From NCBI GenBank assembly GCA_031266535.1, contig JAISAS010000002.1, positions 1 through 32,723 of the forward strand: a stretch of DNA of 32,723 nt. The letters are read 5' to 3'. Shown in pieces: positions 16,654-24,203 of the stretch (position 1 is the first letter of the stretch; each line of letters starts with the position of its first letter). Position numbers and translations under genes: made by a program. The notes under the pieces were generated by a model that was given only the letters and a program-made list of their open reading frames with translations, was not told the DNA's origin and made no database searches. The DNA comes from Endomicrobium sp. GTDB lineage: Bacteria > Elusimicrobiota > Endomicrobiia > Endomicrobiales > Endomicrobiaceae.

Positions 16654-17238
16654 ATGAATATACCGAATAAGCTTACTGTGGCTAGAATATGCATAGTTCC
16701 TTGCTTTATTTTTTTTATGGAAATGGAAGGTATTTTTAATAATATTCTAGCGCTGATTATATTTTGTTTAGCGGCGATTACAGATTTTTTTGATGGACGA
16801 ATAGCAAGGAGAAATAAAGCAATTACTGATATAGGGATATTTTTGGATCCACTTGCAGACAAGTTGTTAATATCTGCTGCTTTTATATGTTTTGTTGATA
16901 TACCATTTCTTGATGTTCCTGCATGGATGGTAATAACTATTATTGCTAGAGAGTTTTTAATAACAGGGTTACGATCTATAGCTGCGTCAAAAAATATAAT
17001 AATACCTGCAAATAAAGCTGGAAAGTTTAAAACTACTTCACAGTTGGTTGTAATCATATTGATATTAATAGTTTTAATAGTAAGTAAAGTGTTTACGTAT
17101 TGTAATAGTTTTTATTATTGTACTGCTTTATTGAATAGAATACCATTTTGGGCAACTTTCATTATTACTTTGCTCACCATTTATTCTGGATTTAACTATA
17201 TATGGAAATATAGGAAAATGTTAAATGAAAATAAATAA
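16654..17238 (+). CDS. pgsA: CDP-diacylglycerol--glycerol-3-phosphate 3-phosphatidyltransferase
   Basis: PgsA makes phosphatidylglycerophosphate from CDP-diacylglycerol and glycerol 3-phosphate at the inner membrane. The 194-residue protein has several hydrophobic segments and a complete CDP-alcohol phosphotransferase signature: D47-G48-x2-A51-R52-x8-G61-x3-D65-x3-D69. The start MNIPNKLTVARI matches the family N-terminus, and AGGGAG lies just upstream of ATG 16654. The 3' end overlaps pgpA by 14 bases. The adjacent gene encodes the next enzyme of the pathway, so together they complete phosphatidylglycerol synthesis. The C-terminal extension after residue 155 is Tyr/Phe-rich and probably membrane-embedded. 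Confidence 0.94.
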   Translation: MNIPNKLTVARICIVPCFIFFMEMEGIFNNILALIIFCLAAITDFFDGRIARRNKAITDIGIFLDPLADKLLISAAFICFVDIPFLDVPAWMVITIIAREFLITGLRSIAASKNIIIPANKAGKFKTTSQLVVIILILIVLIVSKVFTYCNSFYYCTALLNRIPFWATFIITLLTIYSGFNYIWKYRKMLNENK

Positions 17239-17692
17239 AATAATATTTTTTTTTTCTTCCGTAGCTGGATTGGGTTATATAAAATATGCTCCAGGAACAT
17301 TTGCTAGTTTAGCTAGTATTTTATTATGGGTGTTTTTTATACCAAATTTTTATATATTTCAAGTTTTTATGCTCTTTATAATACTTATTTTTGCAATTTT
17401 ATTTTCTTCACTTGCTGAAAATATTTACAATAATAAAGATGATCAAAGAATAGTTATAGATGAATTTATAGGTGTATGGTTTTCTGTTGCTTTTTTACCT
17501 AAAACTTTTTCATTTTTAGGGTTTTTGTTGTTTAGAGTATTTGACATTAAAAAACCTTTATTTATAAAACAACTTCAAAAAATGAAGAACGGATTAGGTA
17601 TAACTGCAGATGATATTATATCAGGTGTATTTGTAAATATAATATTACAAGTTTTAAAATTGATGATATCTTGTGTATATATTAAATGGTAA
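17225..17692 (+). CDS. pgpA: Phosphatidylglycerophosphatase A
   Basis: PgpA removes the terminal phosphate of phosphatidylglycerophosphate to give phosphatidylglycerol. The 155-residue protein shows the family features: GLGYIKYAPGTFASL (15-29), then RIVIDEFIGVWFSV in the middle with the conserved D-E, and FRVFDIKKP. Three to four hydrophobic segments fit the inner membrane. It starts inside the last 14 bases of pgsA, so the two are translationally coupled. After the gene there are 90 non-coding bases before the next start. Confidence 0.93.
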   Translation: MKINKIIFFFSSVAGLGYIKYAPGTFASLASILLWVFFIPNFYIFQVFMLFIILIFAILFSSLAENIYNNKDDQRIVIDEFIGVWFSVAFLPKTFSFLGFLLFRVFDIKKPLFIKQLQKMKNGLGITADDIISGVFVNIILQVLKLMISCVYIKW

Positions 17693-17782
17693 ACTTGTTA
17701 GTTTAAAAGTTAATATTAACAAAAGTATTTTATACATTAGATAACTATTTACTATTTATGAGATGTTTTGTACACTAAAGGT

Positions 17783-18394
17783 ATGCTAAAAGTAAAAAAA
17801 ATAGTGTCAGGAGTTTTAAGAGAAAATTGTTACGTAATTTATGATTCTGAAAGTTTGCGAGCAGTGATTATTGATCCTGGTGAAGATGGAACAAAAATAA
17901 TTCGTGAAATAGAAGTGAATTGTCTAAAACCTGAGTTGGTTGTAAATACTCATGGTCATTATGATCATGTATTTTCAAATAATCAGGTGTGTTCTGAGTT
18001 CAATGTTCCATTGGCGATACATAAAAATGACATTGAGATGCTTGCAAGTATTTATAAATCTCCTAGTTTGTCTGTATGTATATTTAAAGAACCAGAGATA
18101 CTACTTAAGGATAATTGTGAATTAAAATTATCTTTTACAACCTTTAGGACTATGCATACTCCTGGACATACAAAGGGTAGTGTATGTTTGTTATTTGATA
18201 ATTTTTTAATTACAGGAGATACATTGTTTGCTGGTACAATAGGTAGGACTGATTTAAATGGTGGAAATTACGAAGAAATTATGGATTCTATTTCTAGATT
18301 AAAGAAATTGGATTCGTGCCTTACTATTCTTCCAGGACATGGGAGTTGTACCACGTTAGCTAATGAAATTAGACATAACTCATATTTAAAATAA
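17783..18394 (+). CDS. MBL-fold metallohydrolase (glyoxalase II-like)
   Basis: This 203-residue protein belongs to the metallo-beta-lactamase superfamily. The metal-binding motif is THGHYDH (T-H-x-H-x-D-H), with further ligands in HTPGHTKGS, FLITGDTLFAGTIGRTD and LPGHG. Small proteins of this layout are related to glyoxalase II but lack its C-terminal helical domain; substrates are commonly unknown, with thioester or persulfide hydrolysis as candidates. ATG 17783 is preferred over the TTG at 17768. No good Shine-Dalgarno is visible for either, so the start is uncertain by a few residues. xerC/D follows after 31 bases. Confidence 0.85.
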   Translation: MLKVKKIVSGVLRENCYVIYDSESLRAVIIDPGEDGTKIIREIEVNCLKPELVVNTHGHYDHVFSNNQVCSEFNVPLAIHKNDIEMLASIYKSPSLSVCIFKEPEILLKDNCELKLSFTTFRTMHTPGHTKGSVCLLFDNFLITGDTLFAGTIGRTDLNGGNYEEIMDSISRLKKLDSCLTILPGHGSCTTLANEIRHNSYLK

Positions 18395-18425
18395 GTGAAA
18401 TATTGATATAATAATTGGGAAAAAA

Positions 18426-19301
18426 TTGAAAAAAGTATTTTATGATTTTATTTCTTATATAAGTATTGATAAATGTTTATCAAAAAACACTGTTTTTGCA
18501 TATAAAACAGATATTTTAAAGTTTATTAGTTTTGCTGAAAAAAAACAGATGGATTTTAAAGATTTTAAACATAATGATATAACTGATTTTTTATTTGAAA
18601 TGAAGACTAGAGGTTTAAGCCCAAGATCTGTGCGTAGAATTATGGAATCTTTAAAACAATTTTATAAATTTTTAAGTTCAGAAAATTTTATAGAAAATGA
18701 TCCGACTATGTATTTATTATCTCCAAAGATTTCAGAAAATTTACCTAATATTATTAATTTGGAAGAAATTACTCTTCTTTTGAATTCTATAGATGCTGAT
18801 GATAAAGTGAGTGTAAGGAATAGAGCTATGTTAGAGCTTCTTTACGCAACTGGATTAAGGGTTTCAGAATTAATAAATCTTAAATTTTCAAATATAAATT
18901 TAGAGGATTGTTTTTTAAGAATTATTGGAAAAGGAGTTAAAGAAAGGATTATTCCTTTTGGGAACAAGGCAAAATATTTTGTAAGTATTTATCTCTCTAT
19001 GAGAAAACCTATTATAAAAAAAGAAGATTACATATTCATATCAAGACTTGGAAATAAACTTTCGAGAATAGAATTTTGGAGACAGCTTAGGAACATAACT
19101 AGAAATATTGGAATTATTAAAAATGTTACACCTCATACTTTAAGACATTCTTTTGCAAGTCATTTATTATTTGGTGGAGCAGATATTCGTTTTGTGCAAG
19201 AAATGTTAGGACATGCCTCAGTAGCAACAACTCAGATTTACACACATCTTGATAAAGCACAAATTATGCAACAATATAAAAAATTTCACCCAAGAAGTTA
19301 A
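18426..19301 (+). CDS. Tyrosine recombinase XerC/XerD
   Basis: Xer recombinases resolve chromosome dimers at dif, usually under FtsK control. The 291-residue protein has an N-terminal SAM-like core-binding domain (1-90) and a catalytic domain with the full set of residues: R145 (ATGLRVSEL), K169 (GKGVKER), H237 and R240 (HTLRHSFASHL), H263 (LGHAS) and nucleophile Y272 (IYTHL). The start is a TTG at 18426 preceded by GGGA; no ATG exists nearby in frame, and the next residues (KVFYDFISYIS) fit the domain start. The sequence does not tell me whether it is XerC, XerD or a single-Xer system. Housekeeping is more likely than an integron or phage integrase, given the neighbours and length. Confidence 0.93.
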   Translation: MKKVFYDFISYISIDKCLSKNTVFAYKTDILKFISFAEKKQMDFKDFKHNDITDFLFEMKTRGLSPRSVRRIMESLKQFYKFLSSENFIENDPTMYLLSPKISENLPNIINLEEITLLLNSIDADDKVSVRNRAMLELLYATGLRVSELINLKFSNINLEDCFLRIIGKGVKERIIPFGNKAKYFVSIYLSMRKPIIKKEDYIFISRLGNKLSRIEFWRQLRNITRNIGIIKNVTPHTLRHSFASHLLFGGADIRFVQEMLGHASVATTQIYTHLDKAQIMQQYKKFHPRS

Positions 19302-19314
19302 ATAACAGTTATTT
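19300..19314. repeat. Short palindrome between convergent genes
   Basis: AAATAACAGTTATTT is a perfect palindrome around its middle base, at the stop of xerC/D and 14 bases from the stop of comEB. It could act as a weak bidirectional terminator, but the stem is short and AT-only. Confidence 0.3.
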
Positions 19315-19328
19315 GATCAAAAATTTAT

Positions 19329-19826
19329 TTATAAAAGTTGTGTTATAGCTAGGTTGCTTATTTGTAATCTTGAAAAGTCTATACCTGCATGTAAAAACAG
19401 TTTTTTAAAAGCATTATCTGGGTATTGTATACTTGTTATAACTTTTCTTATACCAACGTTTATTATCATTTTGCTACATAATATACATGGAGAATGGGTA
19501 CAGTATAGTGTCGAATTTTTAATATTTACACCATTATAACCACTTTGTATAATCGCGTTTTGCTCAGCATGAACCGCCATACACATTTCTTGATTTTGTC
19601 CTGAAGGGATATTTAATTTATTTCTTAAACATCCTAAAGATATACATTCTTGGACACCTACAACAGCTCCATTATATCCTGTTGTTAAAATTCGTTTATC
19701 TTTTACGATTACAGCCCCAATATGATGACGTAAACAAGTAGATCTTTCAGCGATAAGCCAAGCAAGTTTCATAAAATATTCATCCCAAGACGGACGTTTA
19801 TTAATTGTCTTTTGTTTTTTTTTCAT
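19329..19826 (-). CDS. comEB: dCMP deaminase (ComEB-like)
   Basis: The enzyme deaminates dCMP to dUMP, the precursor of dTMP. ATG 19826 (165 residues) is preferred over the TTG six bases upstream. The zinc-dependent deaminase core is complete: HAEQNAI (H86, catalytic E88) and SPCILC (C114, C117). The upstream WDEYFMKLAWLIAERSTC and ILTTGYNGAVVG segments are typical of the ComEB / deoxycytidylate deaminase family. It is the only minus-strand gene between 7360 and 30440. thyX lies about 1.8 kb away and would use the dUMP. No strong Shine-Dalgarno is visible. The dCMP assignment rests on similarity to the family; a related deaminase is possible. Confidence 0.88.
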   Translation of the reverse strand: MKKKQKTINKRPSWDEYFMKLAWLIAERSTCLRHHIGAVIVKDKRILTTGYNGAVVGVQECISLGCLRNKLNIPSGQNQEMCMAVHAEQNAIIQSGYNGVNIKNSTLYCTHSPCILCSKMIINVGIRKVITSIQYPDNAFKKLFLHAGIDFSRLQISNLAITQLL

Positions 19827-20015
19827 ACTCAATTTTATTAAACAAAAAAAATATTATAATTTCAATAATTTTCTAAATAATTTAAGTAAAGAACTAATTT
19901 TTACTTAAAATTAAATTGAAACAAGATAAAAAATTGTAAAAATTATATTTATCAATTTATTTGAATTTATGTTTCAAAATGAGATTATATAAATTCAATT
20001 AAATTTTGTTTAAGT

Positions 20016-20044
20016 TTGACAAAAAACTATTTTTATGGTACCCT
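20016..20044 (+). promoter_or_regulatory. Probable promoter of the tRNA-Lys/tRNA-Glu unit
   Basis: A perfect -35 TTGACA (20016-20021) is followed after 17 bases by TACCCT (20039-20044), which is only a poor -10 match. The first tRNA starts 59 bases further on. The remaining 19827-20015 stretch is AT-rich; I see nothing else in it apart from the presumed comEB promoter on the other strand. Confidence 0.45.
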
Positions 20045-20102
20045 CCATGAGTCTGTAGTTTGTGATGCAAATTCAATTAATTAAAGATGAAATGTGTAAA
20101 AA

Positions 20103-20176
20103 GGGCCCGTAGCTCAGTTTGGTAGAGCACCTCACTTTTAATGAGGTTGTCGTGCGTTCGAGCCGCACCGGGCTCA
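20103..20176 (+). tRNA. tRNA-Lys (anticodon TTT)
   Basis: The cloverleaf is complete. The acceptor GGGCCCG/CGGGCTC has one G-U pair, the D-arm is GCTC..GAGC, the anticodon stem CCTCA/TGAGG has loop CTTTTAA, and the T-stem GTGCG/CGCAC has loop TTCGAGC. The discriminator is A, with no encoded CCA. It is five bases upstream of tRNA-Glu. Confidence 0.96.
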
Positions 20177-20181
20177 TTTGT

Positions 20182-20254
20182 GCTCCCATCGTCTAGAGGT
20201 TTAGGACACAGGATTTTCAATCCTGCAACACGAGTTCAAATCTCGTTGGGAGCG
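20182..20254 (+). tRNA. tRNA-Glu (anticodon TTC)
   Basis: The acceptor GCTCCCA/TGGGAGC carries discriminator G. The D-arm region TCGTCTAGAGGTTTAGGACA is typical of tRNA-Glu. The anticodon stem CAGGA/TCCTG has loop TTTTCAA with anticodon TTC. The T-stem is ACGAG/CTCGT with loop TTCAAAT. No encoded CCA. Probably co-transcribed with tRNA-Lys. Confidence 0.95.
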
Positions 20255-20311
20255 CGTATTGTTAAATGTAAAGTTTGAATGAATTTATCATAATAAAAGG
20301 GTTGATTTGCT

Positions 20312-21601
20312 ATGTCCACATTAATTGTTTTGGGGATGCAATGGGGAGATGAAGGGAAAGGAAAAGTTGTGCATTATCTTGCAAAGCAGGCAGATTATGT
20401 TGTTCGATATCAAGGTGGTAATAATGCTGGTCACACTTTAATTTATGAGAATAAACCTTTTGTATTACATTTGATACCTTCTGGGATATTGTTTCGCAAA
20501 AAATATTGTTTGATTACAAATGGTGTTGTTGTTGATCCTGAAGCATTAAAAGAAGAGATTTATATATTAAAAAAAAAAGGAATTTTTGTTACTGGAAGAT
20601 TTTTTATAAGCGAACAAGCTCATGTTATACTTCCTTATCATAAACTTATTGATGTAATTTTGGAGAAGGGAGATGTTAAAATAGGAACTACAAAGAAAGG
20701 AATAGGTCCTGCTTATGCCGATAAAGTAAAGAGAATAGGGATAAGGGTTATTGATTATCTGGAAAAAGATGTTTTTGAAGATTTGCTTGAAAAAAATCTT
20801 AATGAGAAATTGTTTATTTTGAAAAAAAGTAAAATAAATATATTAAAATTAAAAGAAAAAATATTAAAAGATCATAAAGAACTTTCAAAATTAATTAAAC
20901 CTTTTGTTGCTGATACAAGTCTTATAATAGAAAATGCGATAGCTAAAAATAAAAAAATTCTTTTTGAAAGTGCACAAGGAACATTGCTCGATTTAGATTT
21001 TGGAACTTATCCGTTTGTAACATCGTCTAATCCCATAGCAGGTGGTGCATGTTTGGGTGCAGGAGTTGGGCCTACGAAAATAAATGATGTTTTAGGTGTT
21101 GTTAAAGCTTATGCTACAAGAGTTGGTGAAGGGCCTTTTGCTACAGAACTTTTAGATAATGTAGGTGAATTTTTAAGAGAGGAAGGTGGTGAATATGGGG
21201 CAACTACTGGTAGACCTCGTCGTTGTGGTTGGTTTGATGCAGTTGCTGTACGTTTTAGTGTAAGGATTAATAATATAAAGCATTTAGTTCTTACTAAACT
21301 TGATTGTATGCAGAGTTTGAAAAAGATTAAGATATGTATTGCATACAAATATAAGAATGATATATATAAAGAATTCCCTGCTTCAAGGACTATTCAAAAA
21401 TATGCCAAACCTGTTTATGAAGAAATTCCTGGATTCAATAAACGAATCAAGGGTATTACAAAATTTGATAAGTTACCTATAAATGCAAGAAAATATATTA
21501 AGCGTTTAGAGCAACTTATAGGTGTTTCTATAGATTTAATTTCTCTTGGTAGAAAAAGAGAAGAGATTATAGAAATTAAAAAAAATACTAGATGGTTTTA
21601 A
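20312..21601 (+). CDS. purA: Adenylosuccinate synthetase
   Basis: PurA converts IMP, aspartate and GTP to adenylosuccinate, the committed step towards AMP. The 429-residue length is standard. The N-terminal P-loop region reads GMQWGDEGKGK (8-18), with catalytic Asp13, followed by YQGGNNAGHT (33-42, catalytic His41). Other landmarks are GTTKKGIGPAYADK (about 129-142), the QGTLLDLDFGTYPFVTSS segment, and TTGRPRRCGWFDAV near residue 300. The start is ATG 20312 with AAAGGG upstream. It follows the tRNA pair after 57 bases and precedes thyX by 22, so purA and thyX probably share a transcript. No damage is seen. Confidence 0.96.
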   Translation: MSTLIVLGMQWGDEGKGKVVHYLAKQADYVVRYQGGNNAGHTLIYENKPFVLHLIPSGILFRKKYCLITNGVVVDPEALKEEIYILKKKGIFVTGRFFISEQAHVILPYHKLIDVILEKGDVKIGTTKKGIGPAYADKVKRIGIRVIDYLEKDVFEDLLEKNLNEKLFILKKSKINILKLKEKILKDHKELSKLIKPFVADTSLIIENAIAKNKKILFESAQGTLLDLDFGTYPFVTSSNPIAGGACLGAGVGPTKINDVLGVVKAYATRVGEGPFATELLDNVGEFLREEGGEYGATTGRPRRCGWFDAVAVRFSVRINNIKHLVLTKLDCMQSLKKIKICIAYKYKNDIYKEFPASRTIQKYAKPVYEEIPGFNKRIKGITKFDKLPINARKYIKRLEQLIGVSIDLISLGRKREEIIEIKKNTRWF

Positions 21602-21623
21602 AAATAAATTGGAGTTTTGAGAA

Positions 21624-22289
21624 ATGAGAGTAAAACTTATAAAGTTTACTCAAAATTCAGAGCAAATATGTGCTATGGCTGCAAGATTATGTTATAGCGA
21701 TATTGATGTTGATGAGATTTTGGATAAGCTTACGGTTGACAAAATAGAAAAACTTCTTCTTAAGGTCATTTCATCAGGTCATTGTTCTGTTTTAGAGCAC
21801 GTTTCGTTTACTTTTGGAATTGAAGATGTATCACGATCTTTACTTGCACAACTTACAAGACATAGGATAGCTTCTTTTTCTGTACAAAGTCAAAGATATG
21901 TAAAGTTCAAAAATGACATTAAATTTATAATTCCTAAAACAATAAAAAAAAATGGAGTTTTGTTAAAAAAATATAATAATATTTTAAAAAATGTTAAAGT
22001 TTTATATAAGGAATTACTAGGTATAGGTATACCAGCTGAAGATGCTAGATATATTTTACCTATTTCTTCTGCAACAAAAATTATAGTTACAATGAATGCG
22101 AGAGAATTGAGACATTTTTTTTTATTAAGATGTTGCAATAAAGCGCAGTGGGAAATAAAAGATGTAGCGTGTTGTATGTTAGAGTTTGTAAAAAAAGAAT
22201 CTCCGCTTTTATTTGCAGATGCTGGTCCAAGTTGTATAAGAGGATGTTGTCGTGAAACTTTTCCTTGTACTAAGCCGTGGATTAAATAA
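21624..22289 (+). CDS. thyX: FAD-dependent thymidylate synthase
   Basis: ThyX makes dTMP from dUMP using methylenetetrahydrofolate and FAD/NAD(P)H. The signature R-H-R-x2-S-x4-S-x-R-Y is seen at residues 79-92 (RHRIASFSVQSQRY). SVLEHVSFTF (55-64) and the NARELRHFFLLR segment, also typical, are present. The 221-residue length fits. GGAG at 21611-21614 precedes ATG 21624. It replaces ThyA, so no DHFR is needed to recycle dihydrofolate from this step. With comEB it gives a route from dCMP to dTMP. The last residues, after ADAGPSC, are rich in Cys, as in several anaerobe homologues. Confidence 0.95.
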   Translation: MRVKLIKFTQNSEQICAMAARLCYSDIDVDEILDKLTVDKIEKLLLKVISSGHCSVLEHVSFTFGIEDVSRSLLAQLTRHRIASFSVQSQRYVKFKNDIKFIIPKTIKKNGVLLKKYNNILKNVKVLYKELLGIGIPAEDARYILPISSATKIIVTMNARELRHFFLLRCCNKAQWEIKDVACCMLEFVKKESPLLFADAGPSCIRGCCRETFPCTKPWIK

Positions 22290-22456
22290 GTTCTTATAGA
22301 TGTGATTTGTTATATTTTTTTTGCGATTATTATGTTAGAACTATTAGTTGCTTATCATGAGGAGTAATTTTTGTAATTTAGTGGAAAGTTTTAGATTATT
22401 TGTAAATTATTTAATTTTAACTAGAGAAATTATGATTTGGAGTGGGTATATAATTA

Positions 22457-23641
22457 ATGTGTGAAATATTCAGTTTTTTAATAGCTTTGGCTAGTATTTT
22501 TTTCTTTTCTAAAATATTTGGAGAATTTGCCTTAAAATTTGGACAAAGTGTCATAATAGGTGAACTTGTAGCAGGTATTATTATTGGACCTAGTTTTTTG
22601 GGGATTGTTAGTAAAACACAGATTTTGTCTAGTATATCTGAACTTGGAGCAATAATACTTCTTTTCGAAGTTGGGCTTTCAACAAATATTGAAAAGTTTT
22701 TAAAAGCAGGTGGTTGGGCATTAGTTGTAGCATTTGTTGGAGTAATAATTCCTTATTTTTTTGGATATTTTATATTTTTATATTTTGGTGGACTTACAAA
22801 CATACAGGCAATTTTTGCAGGAGCTGTGCTTACAGCTACTTCTGTTGGTATTACAGCAAGAGTGTTTATGGATTTACAGTTTCTCGAAACTGAAGAAGCG
22901 AAAATAGTACTTGGAGCTGCGGTTATTGATGATGTTATAGGACTTGTGATATTGGCTGTTGTATCAAAACTTATTATTGGTGGAACTATTACTTTTGGGA
23001 CTATTTTATCTATAAGTGGAACTGCAGTATTGTTTTTAATTTTATCAATTATAATTGGTGTTCTTATAGTTCAAATATTTTTTAAACTTATATTAAAAAT
23101 GAAACAACAACATGTAACATTAATTATGGGAATAGTTTTTTGTTTAATTTTATCTGCGTTATCAATAAAAGTAAGACTTGCTCCAATAGTAGGTGCATTT
23201 GTGGCTGGACTTGTATTATCAACAATTAAACAAGAAAAAGAAATAAAGGAAAAAATAGAACCAATTTATGCATTTTTTGTACCTATATTTTTTGTTACTA
23301 TGGGAATAAATGTTGATATAAATGTATTTAATCCTTTCGTTGTATCAAATAGGGAAATTTTAGTTTTAGTAGGAGTACTTTTTGTTGTTGCTTTTATAGG
23401 TAAAATATTATCAGGTTTTGTCGTTTTAAAAAAAAATATAAATAAACTTTTGGTAGGTATTTCAATGGTTCCTCGCGGTGAAGTTGGATTGATATTTGCA
23501 GGTATTGGATTACAAAACAATGTTTTTAATGCCAAAAATTATAGTGCATTAATTGCGGTTATAATGCTTACTACATTTGTAACTCCTATAATATTAAAAA
23601 GCCTTATATCAAAGAAAAAAAATGATTCGATAATTATATAA
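22457..23641 (+). CDS. Cation:proton antiporter, CPA2 (KefB/NapA-like) family
   Basis: This 394-residue membrane protein has about 12-13 hydrophobic segments and no cytoplasmic RCK/TrkA-N domain, so it is the bare exchanger. The early GQSVIIGELVAGIIIGPS segment (about 29-46) is typical of CPA2. The ion-binding pair appears as AVIDDVIGL (about 155-163); the DD motif is associated with electrogenic Na+/H+ exchange in CPA2. The later FFVTMGINVD segment and VPRGEVGLIFAGIG are also hallmarks. GGAGTGG lies about 15 bases before ATG 22457. It precedes hydCBA by 70 bases on the same strand, so a link with ion or pH balance during fermentation is conceivable but unproven. Ion specificity cannot be read. 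Confidence 0.88.
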   Translation: MCEIFSFLIALASIFFFSKIFGEFALKFGQSVIIGELVAGIIIGPSFLGIVSKTQILSSISELGAIILLFEVGLSTNIEKFLKAGGWALVVAFVGVIIPYFFGYFIFLYFGGLTNIQAIFAGAVLTATSVGITARVFMDLQFLETEEAKIVLGAAVIDDVIGLVILAVVSKLIIGGTITFGTILSISGTAVLFLILSIIIGVLIVQIFFKLILKMKQQHVTLIMGIVFCLILSALSIKVRLAPIVGAFVAGLVLSTIKQEKEIKEKIEPIYAFFVPIFFVTMGINVDINVFNPFVVSNREILVLVGVLFVVAFIGKILSGFVVLKKNINKLLVGISMVPRGEVGLIFAGIGLQNNVFNAKNYSALIAVIMLTTFVTPIILKSLISKKKNDSIII

Positions 23642-23711
23642 TTTCTTTTTATTTTATGTATAGTTTTGTTTCAATATTCAAGTTGTAGTAAGATAATAAG
23701 GAGATGGATAA

Positions 23712-24203
23712 GTGAAGTTGAGCTGTATTAAGTATAAAATAGTTTATAGAATTTTAGAAAAAAATAATTTTGATAAGTCTAGACTAATATCTATTCTTCA
23801 AGCTGTACAAAAAGAATATAAGTATCTTCCTGAAGAAATTCTATTTTTTATAGCTTCTTCTTTAAGTATTTCTCCGGCAAAAATTTACGGTGTTGCTACA
23901 TTTTTCACACATTTTACTTTACAGCCTAAAGGTAAGCATATTATAAAAGTATGTGATGGAACAGCTTGTCATATAAAAAAGTCTATAAATCTTATAGATG
24001 TGCTTAGAAATAAACTTGAAGCAAAAGGAAAAAACTGTTTAATTAAAGAAAATATATTTACAGTTGAAACTGTTTCTTGCCTTGGTGCGTGTGGACTTGC
24101 TCCAGTTCTCATTATTGATTATGATGTTTATGGCCAAGTGACTCCAGATAAAGTTATTAGTCTTATCGATGTTATATTAGAACAAGAGATGGTGAAGAAA
24201 TGA
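23712..24203 (+). CDS. hydC: [FeFe] hydrogenase gamma subunit (NuoE-like)
   Basis: This 163-residue protein is a thioredoxin-fold [2Fe-2S] protein like NuoE, HndA and HydC. The cluster ligands are C81 and C86 (CDGTAC), then C123 and C127 (CLGAC). The preceding ILQAVQKEYKYLPEEI and KIYGVATFFTHF segments are typical. The start is GTG 23712 with AAGGAGAT at 23698-23705. The 3' end overlaps the next gene by four bases (ATGA), so translation is coupled. The order hydC-hydB-hydA is the same as in the trimeric bifurcating hydrogenase of Thermotoga maritima. The subunit acts in the cytoplasm. Confidence 0.93.
   Translation: MKLSCIKYKIVYRILEKNNFDKSRLISILQAVQKEYKYLPEEILFFIASSLSISPAKIYGVATFFTHFTLQPKGKHIIKVCDGTACHIKKSINLIDVLRNKLEAKGKNCLIKENIFTVETVSCLGACGLAPVLIIDYDVYGQVTPDKVISLIDVILEQEMVKK

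Noticed and set aside
16554-17057. 167-residue minus-strand frame
   Set aside because: Antisense to pgsA, whose signature residues are intact; no independent start signal or motif.
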